Positions 45,036 through 53,933 are shown, counted from the first letter of the stretch. The stretch is DNA of 64,000 nt from Streptomyces sp. LX-29 (GCF_029541745.1 NZ_CP089746.1:806001-870000), one strand, 5' to 3'. Numbers and translations are program-made. The notes: a model not told the origin generated them from the sequence alone.

Positions 45036-45440
45036 AGTGGGACGTTCCTTCCTCGGAACGGAGGTTTCTCAGCGCGGACCCCAGGGCCTGACCGACCCTC
45101 CCCCTGTGGGGTCCGTCGGGACTGTCCGAGGAGGGTCAGCTTCGGGCGCCGCTATCGGGGCAGACCGGAAGAAGGAGGGCAGCCTTCGGCGCGCCCGCGA
45201 CCGCGGACGTCTGCGCAAGGAAGGCATACCGGAACATGTCGGCGATCATCTCGCGGCCCGAAGCCGCCGTCGAATGGTTTTCGCGCGGTGAACGGCCGCC
45301 CCGCCGACGTCCCTTGGCCGCGCCTCGGACGTCTCGGGCCACCCTCCGACGCGACGGGATGGGGCCTGGGATGTCCGCGTTCTGTCCCAGCCCGCGGCCG
45401 GTGGGGCCGGCGCCCCCGCCGCAGGGGTTACGCTCCCTCG
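45036..45440. other. Leader region of tuf3 and upstream spacer
   Basis: No gene is supported. Between 45089 and 45140 CTGACCGACCCTCC pairs imperfectly with GGAGGGTCAG, with a GACCC/GGGGTC stem inside, giving a possible leader hairpin for the divergently read tuf3 gene. The rest shows nothing distinctive. Confidence 0.4.
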
Positions 45441-46220
45441 GTGTTCGAATCCGCGTCGCCGCATCCCGCCCTACGGTGCGCCCGGGCGCTGCTGTCGCCC
45501 TGGGCGCGGCTCGGCCTGCTCATCGCGCTGCTGGCGACGGCCGGCGCCGCGGTGCTGGTCTGGGAGCCGCAGCGGCTGATCGCCGACGGCTGGCCGGAGC
45601 GGCTCTCGGGCGGCACGGCGGTGGCGCTGTTCGCCCTCGCGTACGGGGTCTGTACGGCGGCCCTGGTGCCGCGGCCGCTGCTGAACCTGGCGGCCGGCGC
45701 GCTCTTCGGCACCCAGGCGGGGCTGCCGGGCGCCGTGGTCGGCACCGTCCTGGGAGCCGGCATCGCCTTCGGCCTCGGCCGGCTGCTGGGGCAGGACGCG
45801 CTGCGCCCGCTGCTGCGCGGCCGCTGGCTGACCGCGGCCGACCGCCAGCTGTCCCGACACGGCTTCCGCTCGATGCTGGCGCTGCGCCTCTTCCCCGGGG
45901 TGCCCTTCGCGGCCGCCAACTACTGCGCCGCGGTGTCCCGGATGGGCTGGCTGCCGTTTCTGCTGGCGACGGGGTTGGGCAGCGTGCCCAACACCGCCGC
46001 GTACGTGATAGCCGGAAGCCGCGCCGCCACCCCCACCTCGCCGGTCTTCCTGGCCGCGCTCGCCTTCATCGCCCTGACCGGCGCGGGCGCGCTGGCGGTG
46101 GCCTGGCGCAAGCGGGAGCGCCTCCGGCGCGGGCACCAGCCTGACGGACCGGGCCCGTCCGGGCCGCCTGAGGAGGGGAACCTTCGGGCCCCTGAGGACC
46201 GGGACCTTCGGGCCGCCTGA
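45441..46220 (+). CDS. TVP38/TMEM64-type membrane protein
   Basis: A 259-residue SNARE-associated/VTT-domain protein with about six hydrophobic segments. The core motif GALFGTQAGLPGAVVGTVLG is near 88, then FGLGRLLGQD and LFPGVPFAAANYCAAVSRMG near 150. Related to DedA but a separate branch; role in membrane lipid handling is only general family knowledge. Start taken as GTG 45441, which gives the hydrophilic N-terminus before TM1; no clear ribosome-binding site. The C-terminal tail runs into the repeat region. Confidence 0.78.
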   Translation: MFESASPHPALRCARALLSPWARLGLLIALLATAGAAVLVWEPQRLIADGWPERLSGGTAVALFALAYGVCTAALVPRPLLNLAAGALFGTQAGLPGAVVGTVLGAGIAFGLGRLLGQDALRPLLRGRWLTAADRQLSRHGFRSMLALRLFPGVPFAAANYCAAVSRMGWLPFLLATGLGSVPNTAAYVIAGSRAATPTSPVFLAALAFIALTGAGALAVAWRKRERLRRGHQPDGPGPSGPPEEGNLRAPEDRDLRAA

Positions 46221-46395
46221 GCAGCCGGCCCTCCAGACCGCCTGAAGACCTGGCGCCTCCGGGTCGACTGGCGGCCCGGCCCCTCCGCGCCGTCAGAGGA
46301 CCCGACACCTCCTGCGCCGCCTGAGGAGCCGGCCCCGGATCGCCTGAGGACCAGGCCCGTCCGGGCCGTCAGAGGATCCGGCCCGCCCCGATGAC
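46168..46395. repeat. Degenerate 23-27-bp tandem repeats
   Basis: About nine imperfect units of the type CCTGAGGACCGGGACCTTCG GGCCG, starting inside the TVP38 gene tail and continuing past its stop. No coding role beyond the first two units is supported. Confidence 0.7.
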
Positions 46396-46843
46396 CGGGG
46401 TCCCGGCTCCTCCGGACCGACGGGACCGGCTCCTCCAGGCCGGGTCCCTTGAGCCGCGCCGGGTTCGGCGCCGTCGGACGACGACCACCGCGCGACGCGC
46501 CGTCGCGGTGGAGGCCCGTGCGGCACACACCGAGACACACCGCCGCCGGCCGGGCAGACCATCGACCGCGAGCCGGGGTTCGGCGGATCTTCACCAGGGA
46601 CCGTGGGGGGCCTCGGCGGATCTTCGCCGGAGACCGTGGGGGGCCTCGGCGGATCATCGCCAGGGACCGCGGGGTGGTCCGGCACCGCCGGGCGGTCGCG
46701 TCGTGGTGCCCGCCGACGCGGCGGAGGAGACCCCACCGCCACAGGGGAGCCCGCCGCCGTGGTGGATCGGTCGGACGGCGAAGGTCCGGCGGAATGATGG
46801 GGCCGCCGCCACCCCTCCGCTCCCATGCACCGCCGGGCAGGCC
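46221..46843. other. Repeat-rich intergenic region, no gene supported
   Basis: Frames here are Pro/Arg/Gly-rich without motifs. The stretch carries the end of the 25-bp repeats and the three 33-bp repeats at 46581-46679. Confidence 0.45.
46581..46679. repeat. Three 33-bp tandem repeats
   Basis: Unit begins CGGCGGATCTTCRCCRGRGA and ends CCGTGGGGGGCCT; copies start at 46581, 46614 and 46647, the third being the most diverged. The region is intergenic. Confidence 0.88.
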
Positions 46844-47365
46844 CTATCCGCGTTCCGGCGTGGCCTCCGCGCGGGCCTCCAGCAGCGGCCCCAGCACCGC
46901 CGTACCCGGGCCGGTGCGCCCGCCAGGGCCCGGCAGCTGGGTGGTGTCGGCCAGGGTGAGCGGCTCACCGCAGTGCGCGCAGGCGGGAACCATCGCGGTG
47001 TCGCGACCGCAGCCGTGGTGGTGGATCCGGGCCGGTGGGCCGGCCTCGCCCGCGTACCAGCGGTCGCCCCAGTTCATGAGCGCCAGCAGCACGGGGTAGA
47101 GCTCCTCACCCTTGGCGGTCGCGCGGTAGTGCTCGCGCGGCGGCCGCTCCTGGTAGCGCTCGCGCACCAGCACCCCCTCCTCCACCAGCCGGGAGAGCCT
47201 GGCCGACAGCACCTTGCGGGAGATCCCCAGGTCGCGGGCGAGGTCGTCGAAGCGGCCGACTCCCAGCAGCACGTCGCGCATGATCAGCGCCGTCCAGGCG
47301 TCGCCGAAGAGGTCGGTGGCGCGGGCGATGGAACAGGCCACGTCGGCGAGCGGAGTGCGGGTCAT
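46844..47365 (-). CDS. HxlR-family transcriptional regulator
   Basis: A 173-residue winged-helix protein. The HxlR pattern is clear: CSIARATDLFGDAWTALIMR, FDDLARDLGISRKVLSARLS, LVEEGVLVRERYQERPPREH, YRATAKGEELYPVLLAL. The C-terminus has a CX2C-type pair (PACAHCGEP) and HHHGCGRD, a possible metal or redox site. The ATG is at 47363-47365. It faces the methyltransferase gene across an inverted-repeat operator, so it likely represses both itself and that gene. Confidence 0.88.
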   Translation of the reverse strand: MTRTPLADVACSIARATDLFGDAWTALIMRDVLLGVGRFDDLARDLGISRKVLSARLSRLVEEGVLVRERYQERPPREHYRATAKGEELYPVLLALMNWGDRWYAGEAGPPARIHHHGCGRDTAMVPACAHCGEPLTLADTTQLPGPGGRTGPGTAVLGPLLEARAEATPERG

Positions 47366-47382
47366 GCCCCGACCGTACCCGA

Positions 47383-47425
47383 GTTCCCCGAGGGAACCCA
47401 CGGTGTTAGGTTTCCTCGGGGAACC
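47383..47425. promoter_or_regulatory. Probable HxlR operator
   Basis: GTTCCCCGAGGGAACC (47383-47398) and GGTTTCCTCGGGGAAC (47409-47424) form an inverted pair with one mismatch, each half itself palindromic (GTTCC..GGAAC). It sits between the divergent HxlR and methyltransferase starts. Confidence 0.7.
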
Positions 47426-47457
47426 CATGCCCCAGCCCCGGCACGAGGGAGAAGACG

Positions 47458-48231
47458 ATGGCCACCGCTCCGCACATCGAGCTCGACTCACGCTCACCAG
47501 AGGCTGTCGACGGGCGCCAGATCAGGGCGGTCAGCTTCCAGGACGTGCGGCTGGAGTACGTCGGCCGCACCCTCAGGACCCTGGACATGGCGGCGGCCGG
47601 CCGCCGCGCCATCGTGGTGGGCGGCGGGCGCGGCCTGCTCCCGGCCGGCCTGGCGCGACTCGGCTTCGAGGTGCTCTCCGTCGACCCCTCCGCCACCGCG
47701 ACCGCGATGGCACGGGAGGCGAGCGAGCGCGAGGGCCTGGGAGTGACCACGCGGACCGCGCCGGCGGAGGAGCTGGGCGACGTCCCGGACGCGGGCTTCG
47801 ACCTGGCGTACTACGCCGACACCTTGGAGATCACCGCCGATCTCGACCGGGTGATCGCGGAGGCCGCACGCGTGCTCAAGCCCGGTGGGGTGCTCGTCTA
47901 CGACACCGTCAACCGGACCCCGCTGTCACGGCTGGTCTACCTCGGCGCCTTCCAGTCGCTGCCGATGACCCGGATCATGCCGCCCGGGCGCTACGCGGCG
48001 GCGCGGCTGCGGCCGCCGGCCGAGGTGACGGCGACGCTGGAGCGCCACGGCCTGCGCAACGAGGACGTCTGCGACTTCAAGCCGAAGAACCCGCCGAGCC
48101 TGGTGAAGGCCGTGCTGGCCCGGCGGCGCGGTCGGATCACCGACGAGGAGATCCCCCCGATCGTCGACTTCGTCCTGGCCCCCGGTACCCGCCCCTTGGT
48201 GACCTACCTCGGCTACGCGCGCAGGGTGTGA
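47458..48231 (+). CDS. UbiG-like SAM-dependent methyltransferase
   Basis: A 257-residue class I methyltransferase. The SAM loop is VVGGGRGLLPAGLARLG near 53, followed by VDPSATATAMA, FDLAYYADTLEI and ARVLKPGGVLVYDTVNRT. The C-terminal half (PSLVKAVLARRRGRITDEE) resembles UbiG O-methyltransferases. Substrate unknown. Divergent from the HxlR regulator with a shared operator, so its expression probably responds to the HxlR signal. Confidence 0.83.
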   Translation: MATAPHIELDSRSPEAVDGRQIRAVSFQDVRLEYVGRTLRTLDMAAAGRRAIVVGGGRGLLPAGLARLGFEVLSVDPSATATAMAREASEREGLGVTTRTAPAEELGDVPDAGFDLAYYADTLEITADLDRVIAEAARVLKPGGVLVYDTVNRTPLSRLVYLGAFQSLPMTRIMPPGRYAAARLRPPAEVTATLERHGLRNEDVCDFKPKNPPSLVKAVLARRRGRITDEEIPPIVDFVLAPGTRPLVTYLGYARRV

Positions 48232-48377
48232 CCACTCCACCACTCTCCGCGCGCCGTCCGCGCGCGGTACCCGCCCCCGCGATCGGGACCTTCTGACAGA
48301 CGCGTCACCCAAGGACGCTACGCTGCCCCCCGACCGGTTGACGATTCCGTCGCCGGCCCGCCGACGGCGGAGCCTAT

Positions 48378-48396
48378 AGCTGACGCACCGTCAGCT
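48378..48396. promoter_or_regulatory. Palindromic site upstream of uppP
   Basis: AGCTGACG-CAC-CGTCAGCT, a perfect 8-bp dyad 28 bp before the uppP start. TGACGNNNCGTCA dyads of this kind are common regulator sites in actinomycetes; which protein binds is unknown. Confidence 0.5.
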
Positions 48397-48424
48397 CGAT
48401 CACCCTTGGATAGCGTAGAACTCG

Positions 48425-49300
48425 ATGTCTTGGTTCGAATCATTCATCCTCGGACTCGTCCAGGGGTTGACCGAATTCCTGCCGATCTCCTCCAGCGCCC
48501 ATCTACGGCTCACCGCGGCCTTCTCGGGCTGGGAGGACCCGGGTGCCGCCTTCACCGCGATCACGCAGATCGGCACCGAGGCCGCGGTGTTGATCTACTT
48601 CCGCAAGGACATCGCGCGCATCATCTCGGCGTGGTTCCGCTCGTTGGTCGACAAGCGGATGCGCCGGGACCAGGACGCCAAGATGGGCTGGCTGGTGATC
48701 GTCGGCTCCATACCGATCGGCGTGCTCGGCGTCACCTTGAAGGACCAGATCGAGGGCCCGTTCCGCAATCTCAACCTGACCGCGACCATGCTGGTCGTCA
48801 TGGGTCTGGTGCTGGGCTTCGCGGACCGGATGGCCGCCCGCGACGAGACCGGTGGCCGGCACCGCGCCCCCCAGCAGCGCAAGACCCTCAACGAGCTGAG
48901 CGTCAAGGACGGCCTGACGTACGGCGTCTGCCAGGCGATGGCACTGATCCCCGGCGTCTCCCGGTCCGGCGCGACGATCAGCGGCGGTCTCCTCATGGGC
49001 TACACCCGCGAGGCGGCGGCCCGTTACTCCTTCCTCCTCGCCATCCCGGCGGTGCTGGCCTCGGGCCTGTTCGAGCTGAAGGACGCGTCCGAGGGCGGCC
49101 ATGTCTCCTGGGGGCCGACCATCTTCGCGACGATCATCGCGTTCTTCGTCGGATACGCGGTGATCGCCTGGTTCATGAAGTTCATCACCACCAAGAGCTT
49201 CATGCCGTTCGTCATCTACCGCGTGGCGCTCGGCCTGCTGATCTTCGCCCTGGTCGGCTTCGGCGTGCTGAGCCCGCACGCCGGCGAGTCCGGGGGCTGA
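48425..49300 (+). CDS. uppP: Undecaprenyl-diphosphatase
   Basis: A 291-residue BacA/UppP membrane phosphatase that recycles the undecaprenyl carrier for cell-wall synthesis; family members give bacitracin tolerance. Both catalytic signatures are present: QGLTEFLPISSSAHL near 14 (Glu and Ser) and PGVSRSGATISGGLLMG near 178 (Arg). About eight hydrophobic segments; length normal. Start MSWFESFILGLVQG matches the family. Confidence 0.95.
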   Translation: MSWFESFILGLVQGLTEFLPISSSAHLRLTAAFSGWEDPGAAFTAITQIGTEAAVLIYFRKDIARIISAWFRSLVDKRMRRDQDAKMGWLVIVGSIPIGVLGVTLKDQIEGPFRNLNLTATMLVVMGLVLGFADRMAARDETGGRHRAPQQRKTLNELSVKDGLTYGVCQAMALIPGVSRSGATISGGLLMGYTREAAARYSFLLAIPAVLASGLFELKDASEGGHVSWGPTIFATIIAFFVGYAVIAWFMKFITTKSFMPFVIYRVALGLLIFALVGFGVLSPHAGESGG

Positions 49301-49330
49301 CCCCGGTCGAAGCCCCCAAGGCCGCTCGTC

Positions 49331-49371
49331 GAGCGCCTCGCCGGACCGCGCACGGTTCCGGCGGGGCGCTC
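49331..49371. terminator. Bidirectional terminator hairpin
   Basis: GAGCGCCTCGCCGGA pairs with TCCGGCGGGGCGCTC (one G-T pair) around an 11-base loop between the convergent uppP and GH16 genes. Confidence 0.7.
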
Positions 49372-49379
49372 CTCGCGTC

Positions 49380-50339
49380 TCAGGCCCGGGTCCAGCCGCG
49401 GACGTAGGCGATGTCCAACTGCGCGCGGCTGCCGGGCGCCGCGCGGTCGCCGTTGAGAGCGGCCTCGTTCTGGATGATCCAGTTCATGGGCCGGTCGGGG
49501 ACGCCGGTGGTGGCGCTGCCGACGAGCTCGCCGTCGAGGAGGAAACGGACCTCGCCGGGCTTCCACTCGATGACGCTGGTGTGCCAGTCGGTCCAACGGC
49601 GGCCGGTGTCGAAGCCGACGTGCGGGCCGCAGTCGGCGGGGTGGGCGAAGGCGTGGATGGTCCCGGTCCACTCCAACTCGGGAAAGTCGATCTCGCTGCA
49701 CCCGTCGTTGACCGCCGGCCACAGCAGGTGGGCGCTCTTGTAGCCGGGCGCGACCCTGGAGACGCGGAAGCGTTCCTCGTAGCGGCCGTAGGTCATGCCC
49801 ATGAGCTTCTTGGGCACGACCGTCGCGGAGTGGACGGGGCCGAGGATCCCGCGCCACATGCGGATGTGCATCTGCCCACCGGAGATCCACACCGTGCTGG
49901 CCGGGTCGTACCGCCCGCCGACGGGGTAGCCGCGCTGGGTGGCGGTGTCCGGCCAGCCGGCCGGGTAGGCCCACCAGTCGGCACGGGTGGCCCCGGTGAG
50001 GCCGCCGCAGTAGGCGCGCGGGGTGTCGACGTAGTGGTCACAGTCGCTGAAGGAACCGATCGGCACCGGCGTGGTGAAGTCGTCGCTGAACAGCAGCCGC
50101 CAGTCGTCCGACGTTCCGTGGGTCGGGGTGGCGGTGACGGCGGGCAGCGTCAGGGTGAGCAGGAGCAGAAGAAGACCGCGTCGGCGCGTGCGACACCTCC
50201 CTCCGGGGCGCCCGCCGCGGGGTGGTTCCGCGGAGGGGGAGGCCGATGGGAGGGAAGGGGAGGAAGCACAAGGGGAGGAAGAAGGGGAAGGGGAAAAGGG
50301 TGAGGGGGAAGGCATGCTGGTCTTGTACTCGCGCCTCAT
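49380..50339 (-). CDS. Secreted glycoside hydrolase, GH16-like
   Basis: A 319-residue protein with a long N-region, an RTRRRG stretch and a hydrophobic core (LLLLLLTLTLPAVTA) as signal peptide (cleavage near 72). The mature domain is a concanavalin-like beta-sandwich with the GH16 catalytic pattern E-x-D-x-x-E in SEIDFPELEW near 207, then TDWHTSVIEWKPGEVRFLLD. GH16 enzymes cut beta-1,3 or beta-1,3/1,4 glucans, agarose and similar. Substrate not resolved. ATG at 50337-50339; a second ATG at 50315 is possible and would shorten the N-region. Confidence 0.85.
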   Translation of the reverse strand: MRREYKTSMPSPSPFSPSPSSSPCASSPSLPSASPSAEPPRGGRPGGRCRTRRRGLLLLLLTLTLPAVTATPTHGTSDDWRLLFSDDFTTPVPIGSFSDCDHYVDTPRAYCGGLTGATRADWWAYPAGWPDTATQRGYPVGGRYDPASTVWISGGQMHIRMWRGILGPVHSATVVPKKLMGMTYGRYEERFRVSRVAPGYKSAHLLWPAVNDGCSEIDFPELEWTGTIHAFAHPADCGPHVGFDTGRRWTDWHTSVIEWKPGEVRFLLDGELVGSATTGVPDRPMNWIIQNEAALNGDRAAPGSRAQLDIAYVRGWTRA

Positions 50340-50520
50340 TCCCGTGAGGCGCCTGTGACCGGTGAAGCGCTGGACCTTCCCTCGGTCGGCCCAAGGACGG
50401 ATCCTCGTCGGAGCACGACACGGCCCGGTGGGCCGTACGGACGGTCCACCGGGCCTTCGCGGGCATCGGGGCGGGGGCCTTCGTCTCCAGGGGCGCCGCG
50501 GTCCCGCTTCCGCCGGGGTC

Positions 50521-51141
50521 CTACTCGCCGGCGCCCTGGGCGGTCTGCCAGTCGGCGTACCGGACCCGGGCGATCTCGCTCACCTCGCCCACCGTCCCCC
50601 ACTCGTCCTTGCCGAGCCGGCTGAGCGGGCGCATGCGGCCCACCTCGGGGTGACCGTCGTTCATGACCTCCTCGGAGACCACGGCGTGCACGACCCGGCC
50701 GAAGACCACGATGCCGTCGCCCAGCCGCACGGTGCTGTGCAGCTCGCACTCCAGCGCCACCGGCGAGGCCGCCACGCGCGGGGGCTTGACCCGCAGGCTG
50801 GGCTCGCGCGCCACCCCGACCGCGTCGAACTCGCTGACGCCCCGCGGGAAGTCGGTCCCGGTCAGGTTGATCTGCTCGAAGAGGTGCTCCGGCGCCAGGT
50901 TGACGACGAACTCCCCGGTCTCCTCGATGTTGCGCAGCGAGTCCTTGCGCCCCACGGAGGTGAACTGCACCACGGGCGGAGCCACGGAGGAGATGGTGAA
51001 GAAGGAGTGGGGTGCCAGGTTGTCGGTGCCGTCCGCAGAAGTGCTGGAGACCCAGGCGATGGGACGGGGCACCACGGTCGCCGTGAGCAGCCGGTAGAAG
51101 CTGTGGCGGTCGGTGCGGGCGGGATCGAAGTCGATACGCAT
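50521..51141 (-). CDS. Flavin reductase-like FMN-binding protein
   Basis: A 206-residue protein of the split-barrel flavin reductase family. The N-terminal region has RHSFYRLLTATVVPRPIAWV, then FTISSVAPPVVQFTSVGRKD and EETGEFVVNLAPEHLFEQIN, which bind FMN. The ATG at 51139-51141 matches the family N-terminus; the open frame beyond it is repeat-derived. Partner oxygenase unknown. Confidence 0.85.
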   Translation of the reverse strand: MRIDFDPARTDRHSFYRLLTATVVPRPIAWVSSTSADGTDNLAPHSFFTISSVAPPVVQFTSVGRKDSLRNIEETGEFVVNLAPEHLFEQINLTGTDFPRGVSEFDAVGVAREPSLRVKPPRVAASPVALECELHSTVRLGDGIVVFGRVVHAVVSEEVMNDGHPEVGRMRPLSRLGKDEWGTVGEVSEIARVRYADWQTAQGAGE

Positions 51142-51181
51142 GCTGCACAGTATCCACAGCGGTCGCGATCGCCCCAGGGCG

Positions 51182-51245
51182 GACCAGGGTCGGACCAGCG
51201 GGGTCGGACCAGCGGGGTCGGACCAGGTCGGACCAGGTCGACCAC
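51182..51245. repeat. Short tandem repeats upstream of the flavin reductase gene
   Basis: GGTCGGACCAGCGGG-type units (10-16 bp) repeat about five times in the divergent flavin reductase/lnt promoter region. 51142-51384 shows no gene. Confidence 0.75.
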
Positions 51246-51384
51246 CGGGATCGGTCGGGCCGCGGTCGGACCGGCCGAGCTCGCTCGGTCCGGGGGCGGC
51301 GCGCGCCGGTCTCGCCCGCACCCTGGGCGTGATCGCCCTGTTGATCCACACTGGTGCTCAGGGGCAGCACGAGGGAGGCGCGGC

Positions 51385-52917
51385 GTGCGGGAGTCGGTCG
51401 GTCGAGGGGATCGCCGGAGGCGCTGGCTCGCCGACCGGTGGCTGCGCGGTGGGGCCGCGCTCCTGGCGGGGGCGCTGCCCGCGCTGGCGTTCCCCGAACC
51501 GTCGCTGTGGTGGCCGGCCTACGGCGCGCTGGTGCCGTGGCTGCTCCTGGTGCGCGTGGCCGAGACGGGGCGGCGGGCGGCGCTGGACGGCTGGCTGGGC
51601 GGCGCCGGCTTCATGCTCGCCATGCACCACTGGCTGCTGCCGAGCCTCCATGTCTTCCTCTTCGTCCTGGCCGCGCTGCTGGGGTTGCTGTGGGCGCCCT
51701 GGGGCTGGCTGGTGCGCCGGCTGCTGGGCGGCGTACCGGGGCCGGGCCGGGTGGCGGCGGCGCTGGTGCTGGTGCCGTCCGGCTGGCTGCTGGTGGAGCT
51801 CGTGCGGTCCTGGGAGTACCTGGGCGGGCCCTGGGGGCTGCTCGGCGCCAGCCAGTGGCAGGTGGCCCCCGCGCTGCGGGTGGCCTCCGTCGGCGGGGTG
51901 TGGCTGCTGAGCCTGCTGATCGTGGCGGTGAACACGGCGCTGGCCGCGCTGATCGCCGTCCCCGCGCCGCGCACCGCCGCCGTGGCCGTCACCGGTGTCG
52001 CGGTGTGCGGGGCGACGGTGGGCTCGGTGTGGCTCTGGGCGCCGGTGCCCGAGCGCGCCGGGACGATGCGGGTGGCGGTGGTGCAGCCGGGGGTGAACCC
52101 GCCGTACCAGCAGCGCTTCGACCGCGGCGCCGAGCTGACCCGGGGGCTGGCCGGGCGTGATCTGGACCTGGTCGTCTGGGGCGAGAGCAGCGTCGGCCAC
52201 GATCTGGTGACCCGGCCCGACCTCCAGCGGCGGCTGGCCGGTCTCTCCCGTGAGGTGGGGGCTGAGCTGCTGGTGAACGTGGACGCGCGCCGTTCCGACC
52301 GGCCCGGGATCTTCAAGAGCTCGGTGCTGGTGGGGCCGGCCGGGGCGACCGGCCAGCGCTACGACAAGATGCGCCTGGTGCCGTTCGGCGAGTACGTCCC
52401 GTTCCGCTCGCTCCTCGGCTGGGCCACCTCGGTGGGCAAGGCGGCGAACGAGGACCGCCGGCGCGGCGAGGCGCCGACGGTGATGACGCTCCCCGGCGGG
52501 CTGCGGCTGGGGCCGCTGGTCTGCTTCGAGTCGGCGTTCCCCGACATGAGCCGGCGACTGGCGCGGGACGGCGCCCAACTGCTCATCGCGCAGTCGGCGA
52601 CCTCCACCTTCCAGGACAGCTGGGCGCCCGAGCAGCACGCCTCACTCGCCGCGCTGCGCTCCGCCGAGACCTGGCGGCCGATGGTGCACGCCACGCTCAC
52701 CGGCCAGAGCGCGGTGTTCGGGCCGCGCGGCGAACCGGTCGGCGAGCGGTTGGGCACCGACCGCAGCGCGGCCGCCGTCTACACCGTCCCGCTCGCCCGT
52801 GGCTCCAGCCCCTATCTCCGGTTCGGCGACTGGCCGGTGCACGGGGCGCTCATCGCCGTGGGCGTGTTCTGCGCGGCGGAGGGGGCACGGGCCCTCCGGC
52901 GGCGCCCCCGCCCCTAG
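51385..52917 (+). CDS. lnt: Apolipoprotein N-acyltransferase
   Basis: A 510-residue membrane enzyme that adds the third acyl chain to lipoproteins. Six or more TM segments occupy about 1-225. The nitrilase-like domain has the catalytic Glu in VVWGESS near 268, Lys in YDKMRLVPFGEYVP near 332 and Cys in PLVCFESAFPD near 379. GTG at 51385 is preceded by GAGGGAGG; the long open frame upstream is not coding. The TAG stop is part of the CTAG target of the IS element, and the reconstructed empty site keeps the same stop, so the gene is intact. Confidence 0.9.
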   Translation: MRESVGRGDRRRRWLADRWLRGGAALLAGALPALAFPEPSLWWPAYGALVPWLLLVRVAETGRRAALDGWLGGAGFMLAMHHWLLPSLHVFLFVLAALLGLLWAPWGWLVRRLLGGVPGPGRVAAALVLVPSGWLLVELVRSWEYLGGPWGLLGASQWQVAPALRVASVGGVWLLSLLIVAVNTALAALIAVPAPRTAAVAVTGVAVCGATVGSVWLWAPVPERAGTMRVAVVQPGVNPPYQQRFDRGAELTRGLAGRDLDLVVWGESSVGHDLVTRPDLQRRLAGLSREVGAELLVNVDARRSDRPGIFKSSVLVGPAGATGQRYDKMRLVPFGEYVPFRSLLGWATSVGKAANEDRRRGEAPTVMTLPGGLRLGPLVCFESAFPDMSRRLARDGAQLLIAQSATSTFQDSWAPEQHASLAALRSAETWRPMVHATLTGQSAVFGPRGEPVGERLGTDRSAAAVYTVPLARGSSPYLRFGDWPVHGALIAVGVFCAAEGARALRRRPRP

Positions 52918-53818
52918 GCGGTTTCGTTTGGATCACCGAGCGGACCAGAGGAAGATGCCCGCGATGTGGAGTCCGGCCAGGTAGATGACCGCTGTCTTCT
53001 CGTAGCGGGTGGCGATCCCTCGCCACTGCTTCAGGCGGTTGATGCACCGCTCGACGGTATTGCGCTGCTTGTACGCGTCACGGTCGAAAGCGGGTGGCCT
53101 CCCACCGTGTCTGCCGCGACGCAGCCGGTGGCCGCGCTGATCCGCCCGGGTGGGGATCACTGCCCGGATGCCGCGCTGGCGTAGATGCTCGCGGATCGCA
53201 CGTGAGGAGTACGCCTTGTCGGCCAGGACGACGTCCGGCCTGGTGCGAGGTCGTCCACGTCGGCGGGGAACGCGCAGACGGGCCATGACCTCGCCGAAGG
53301 CGGGTGCATCGCCGGCCTGGCCGGCCGTGAGGACGAAGGCCAGGGGCCGGCAGTCGCCGTCGGCCGCGAGGTGGATCTTCGTGGTCAGCCCGCCGCGGGA
53401 CCGGCCGATGGCGTGGTCGGCCGGTTCTCCAGCCGGGGCCCCCTTTTGCGGGCCCCGGCAGCGTGCTGGTGTGCTCGCACGATCGTGGAGTCCACAGAGA
53501 CGGCCCAGTTCAGGTCCTCGTCCGCGTCGGCCTGGGCTATGAGAGCGGTGAACACTCGCTCCCAGGTGCCGTCGACGGCCCACATACGCAGCCGGTTGTA
53601 GACGCCTCGCCAGTTGCCGTACTTCTCCGGAAGGTGCACCCACTGGGTTCCGGTCTGGAACTTGAAGGCGATCGCGTCGATCACCTCCCGATGGTCCCGC
53701 CACCGACCACCGCGCCTCGGCGTCCGGTCCGGGAGCAACGGCTCGATCCGCGCCCACTGCGCGTCAGTCAACGGCACACCCAGACCAACGACCGGCTGAT
53801 CCAAACGAAACTGCCTAG
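52914..53818. mobile_element. IS5-family (IS427-group-like) insertion sequence with CTAG target duplication
   Basis: The element is 52918-53814 (897 bp), flanked by CTAG at 52914-52917 and 53815-53818. The inverted ends GCGGTTTCGTTTGGATCA and GCAGTTTCGTTTGGATCA (right end read inward) differ at one base. Two overlapping reading frames on the minus strand encode a DDE transposase. Ends, both frames and target duplication are all intact, so it looks recent and possibly active. Confidence 0.9.
52933..53804 (-). CDS. IS5-family transposase made by -1 frameshift of two ORFs
   Basis: The first frame (53385-53804, up to 139 residues; TTG at 53804 or GTG at 53777) has LTDAQWARIEPLLPD, GTQWVHLPEKYGNW and DSTIVRAHQHA with the first catalytic Asp. 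The second frame (to 52933) has GGLTTKIHLAADGDCRPLAF, VLADKAYSSRAIREHLRQRG with the second Asp, and NTVERCINRLKQWRGIATRY with the Glu. They overlap around an A4G5 run (minus strand, near 53448-53456) where CGC-AAA-AGG-GGG can slip back one base. The complete DDE enzyme needs that frameshift, as in related IS elements. Confidence 0.85.
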
Positions 53819-53825
53819 CCCGCGC

Positions 53826-53892
53826 CCCGTACGCGCACCTCTGCCGCGCCGTCCCTCCGCCCGGTACGCGTACCTCTGCCGCGCCGTCCCTC
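53826..53892. repeat. Two 32-bp direct repeats right of the IS element
   Basis: CCSGTACGCGYACCTCTGCC followed by GCGCCGTCCCTC occurs at 53826-53857 and 53861-53892, between the IS right end and the oxidoreductase stop. Confidence 0.8.
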
Positions 53893-53933
53893 GACCGCGT
53901 CCCGTACGCGTCAGCCGTGCCGGGCTGCCGTTC

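Noticed and set aside
47383..47425. Double palindrome as a terminator
   Set aside because: It sits between divergent start codons, so operator function is far more likely.
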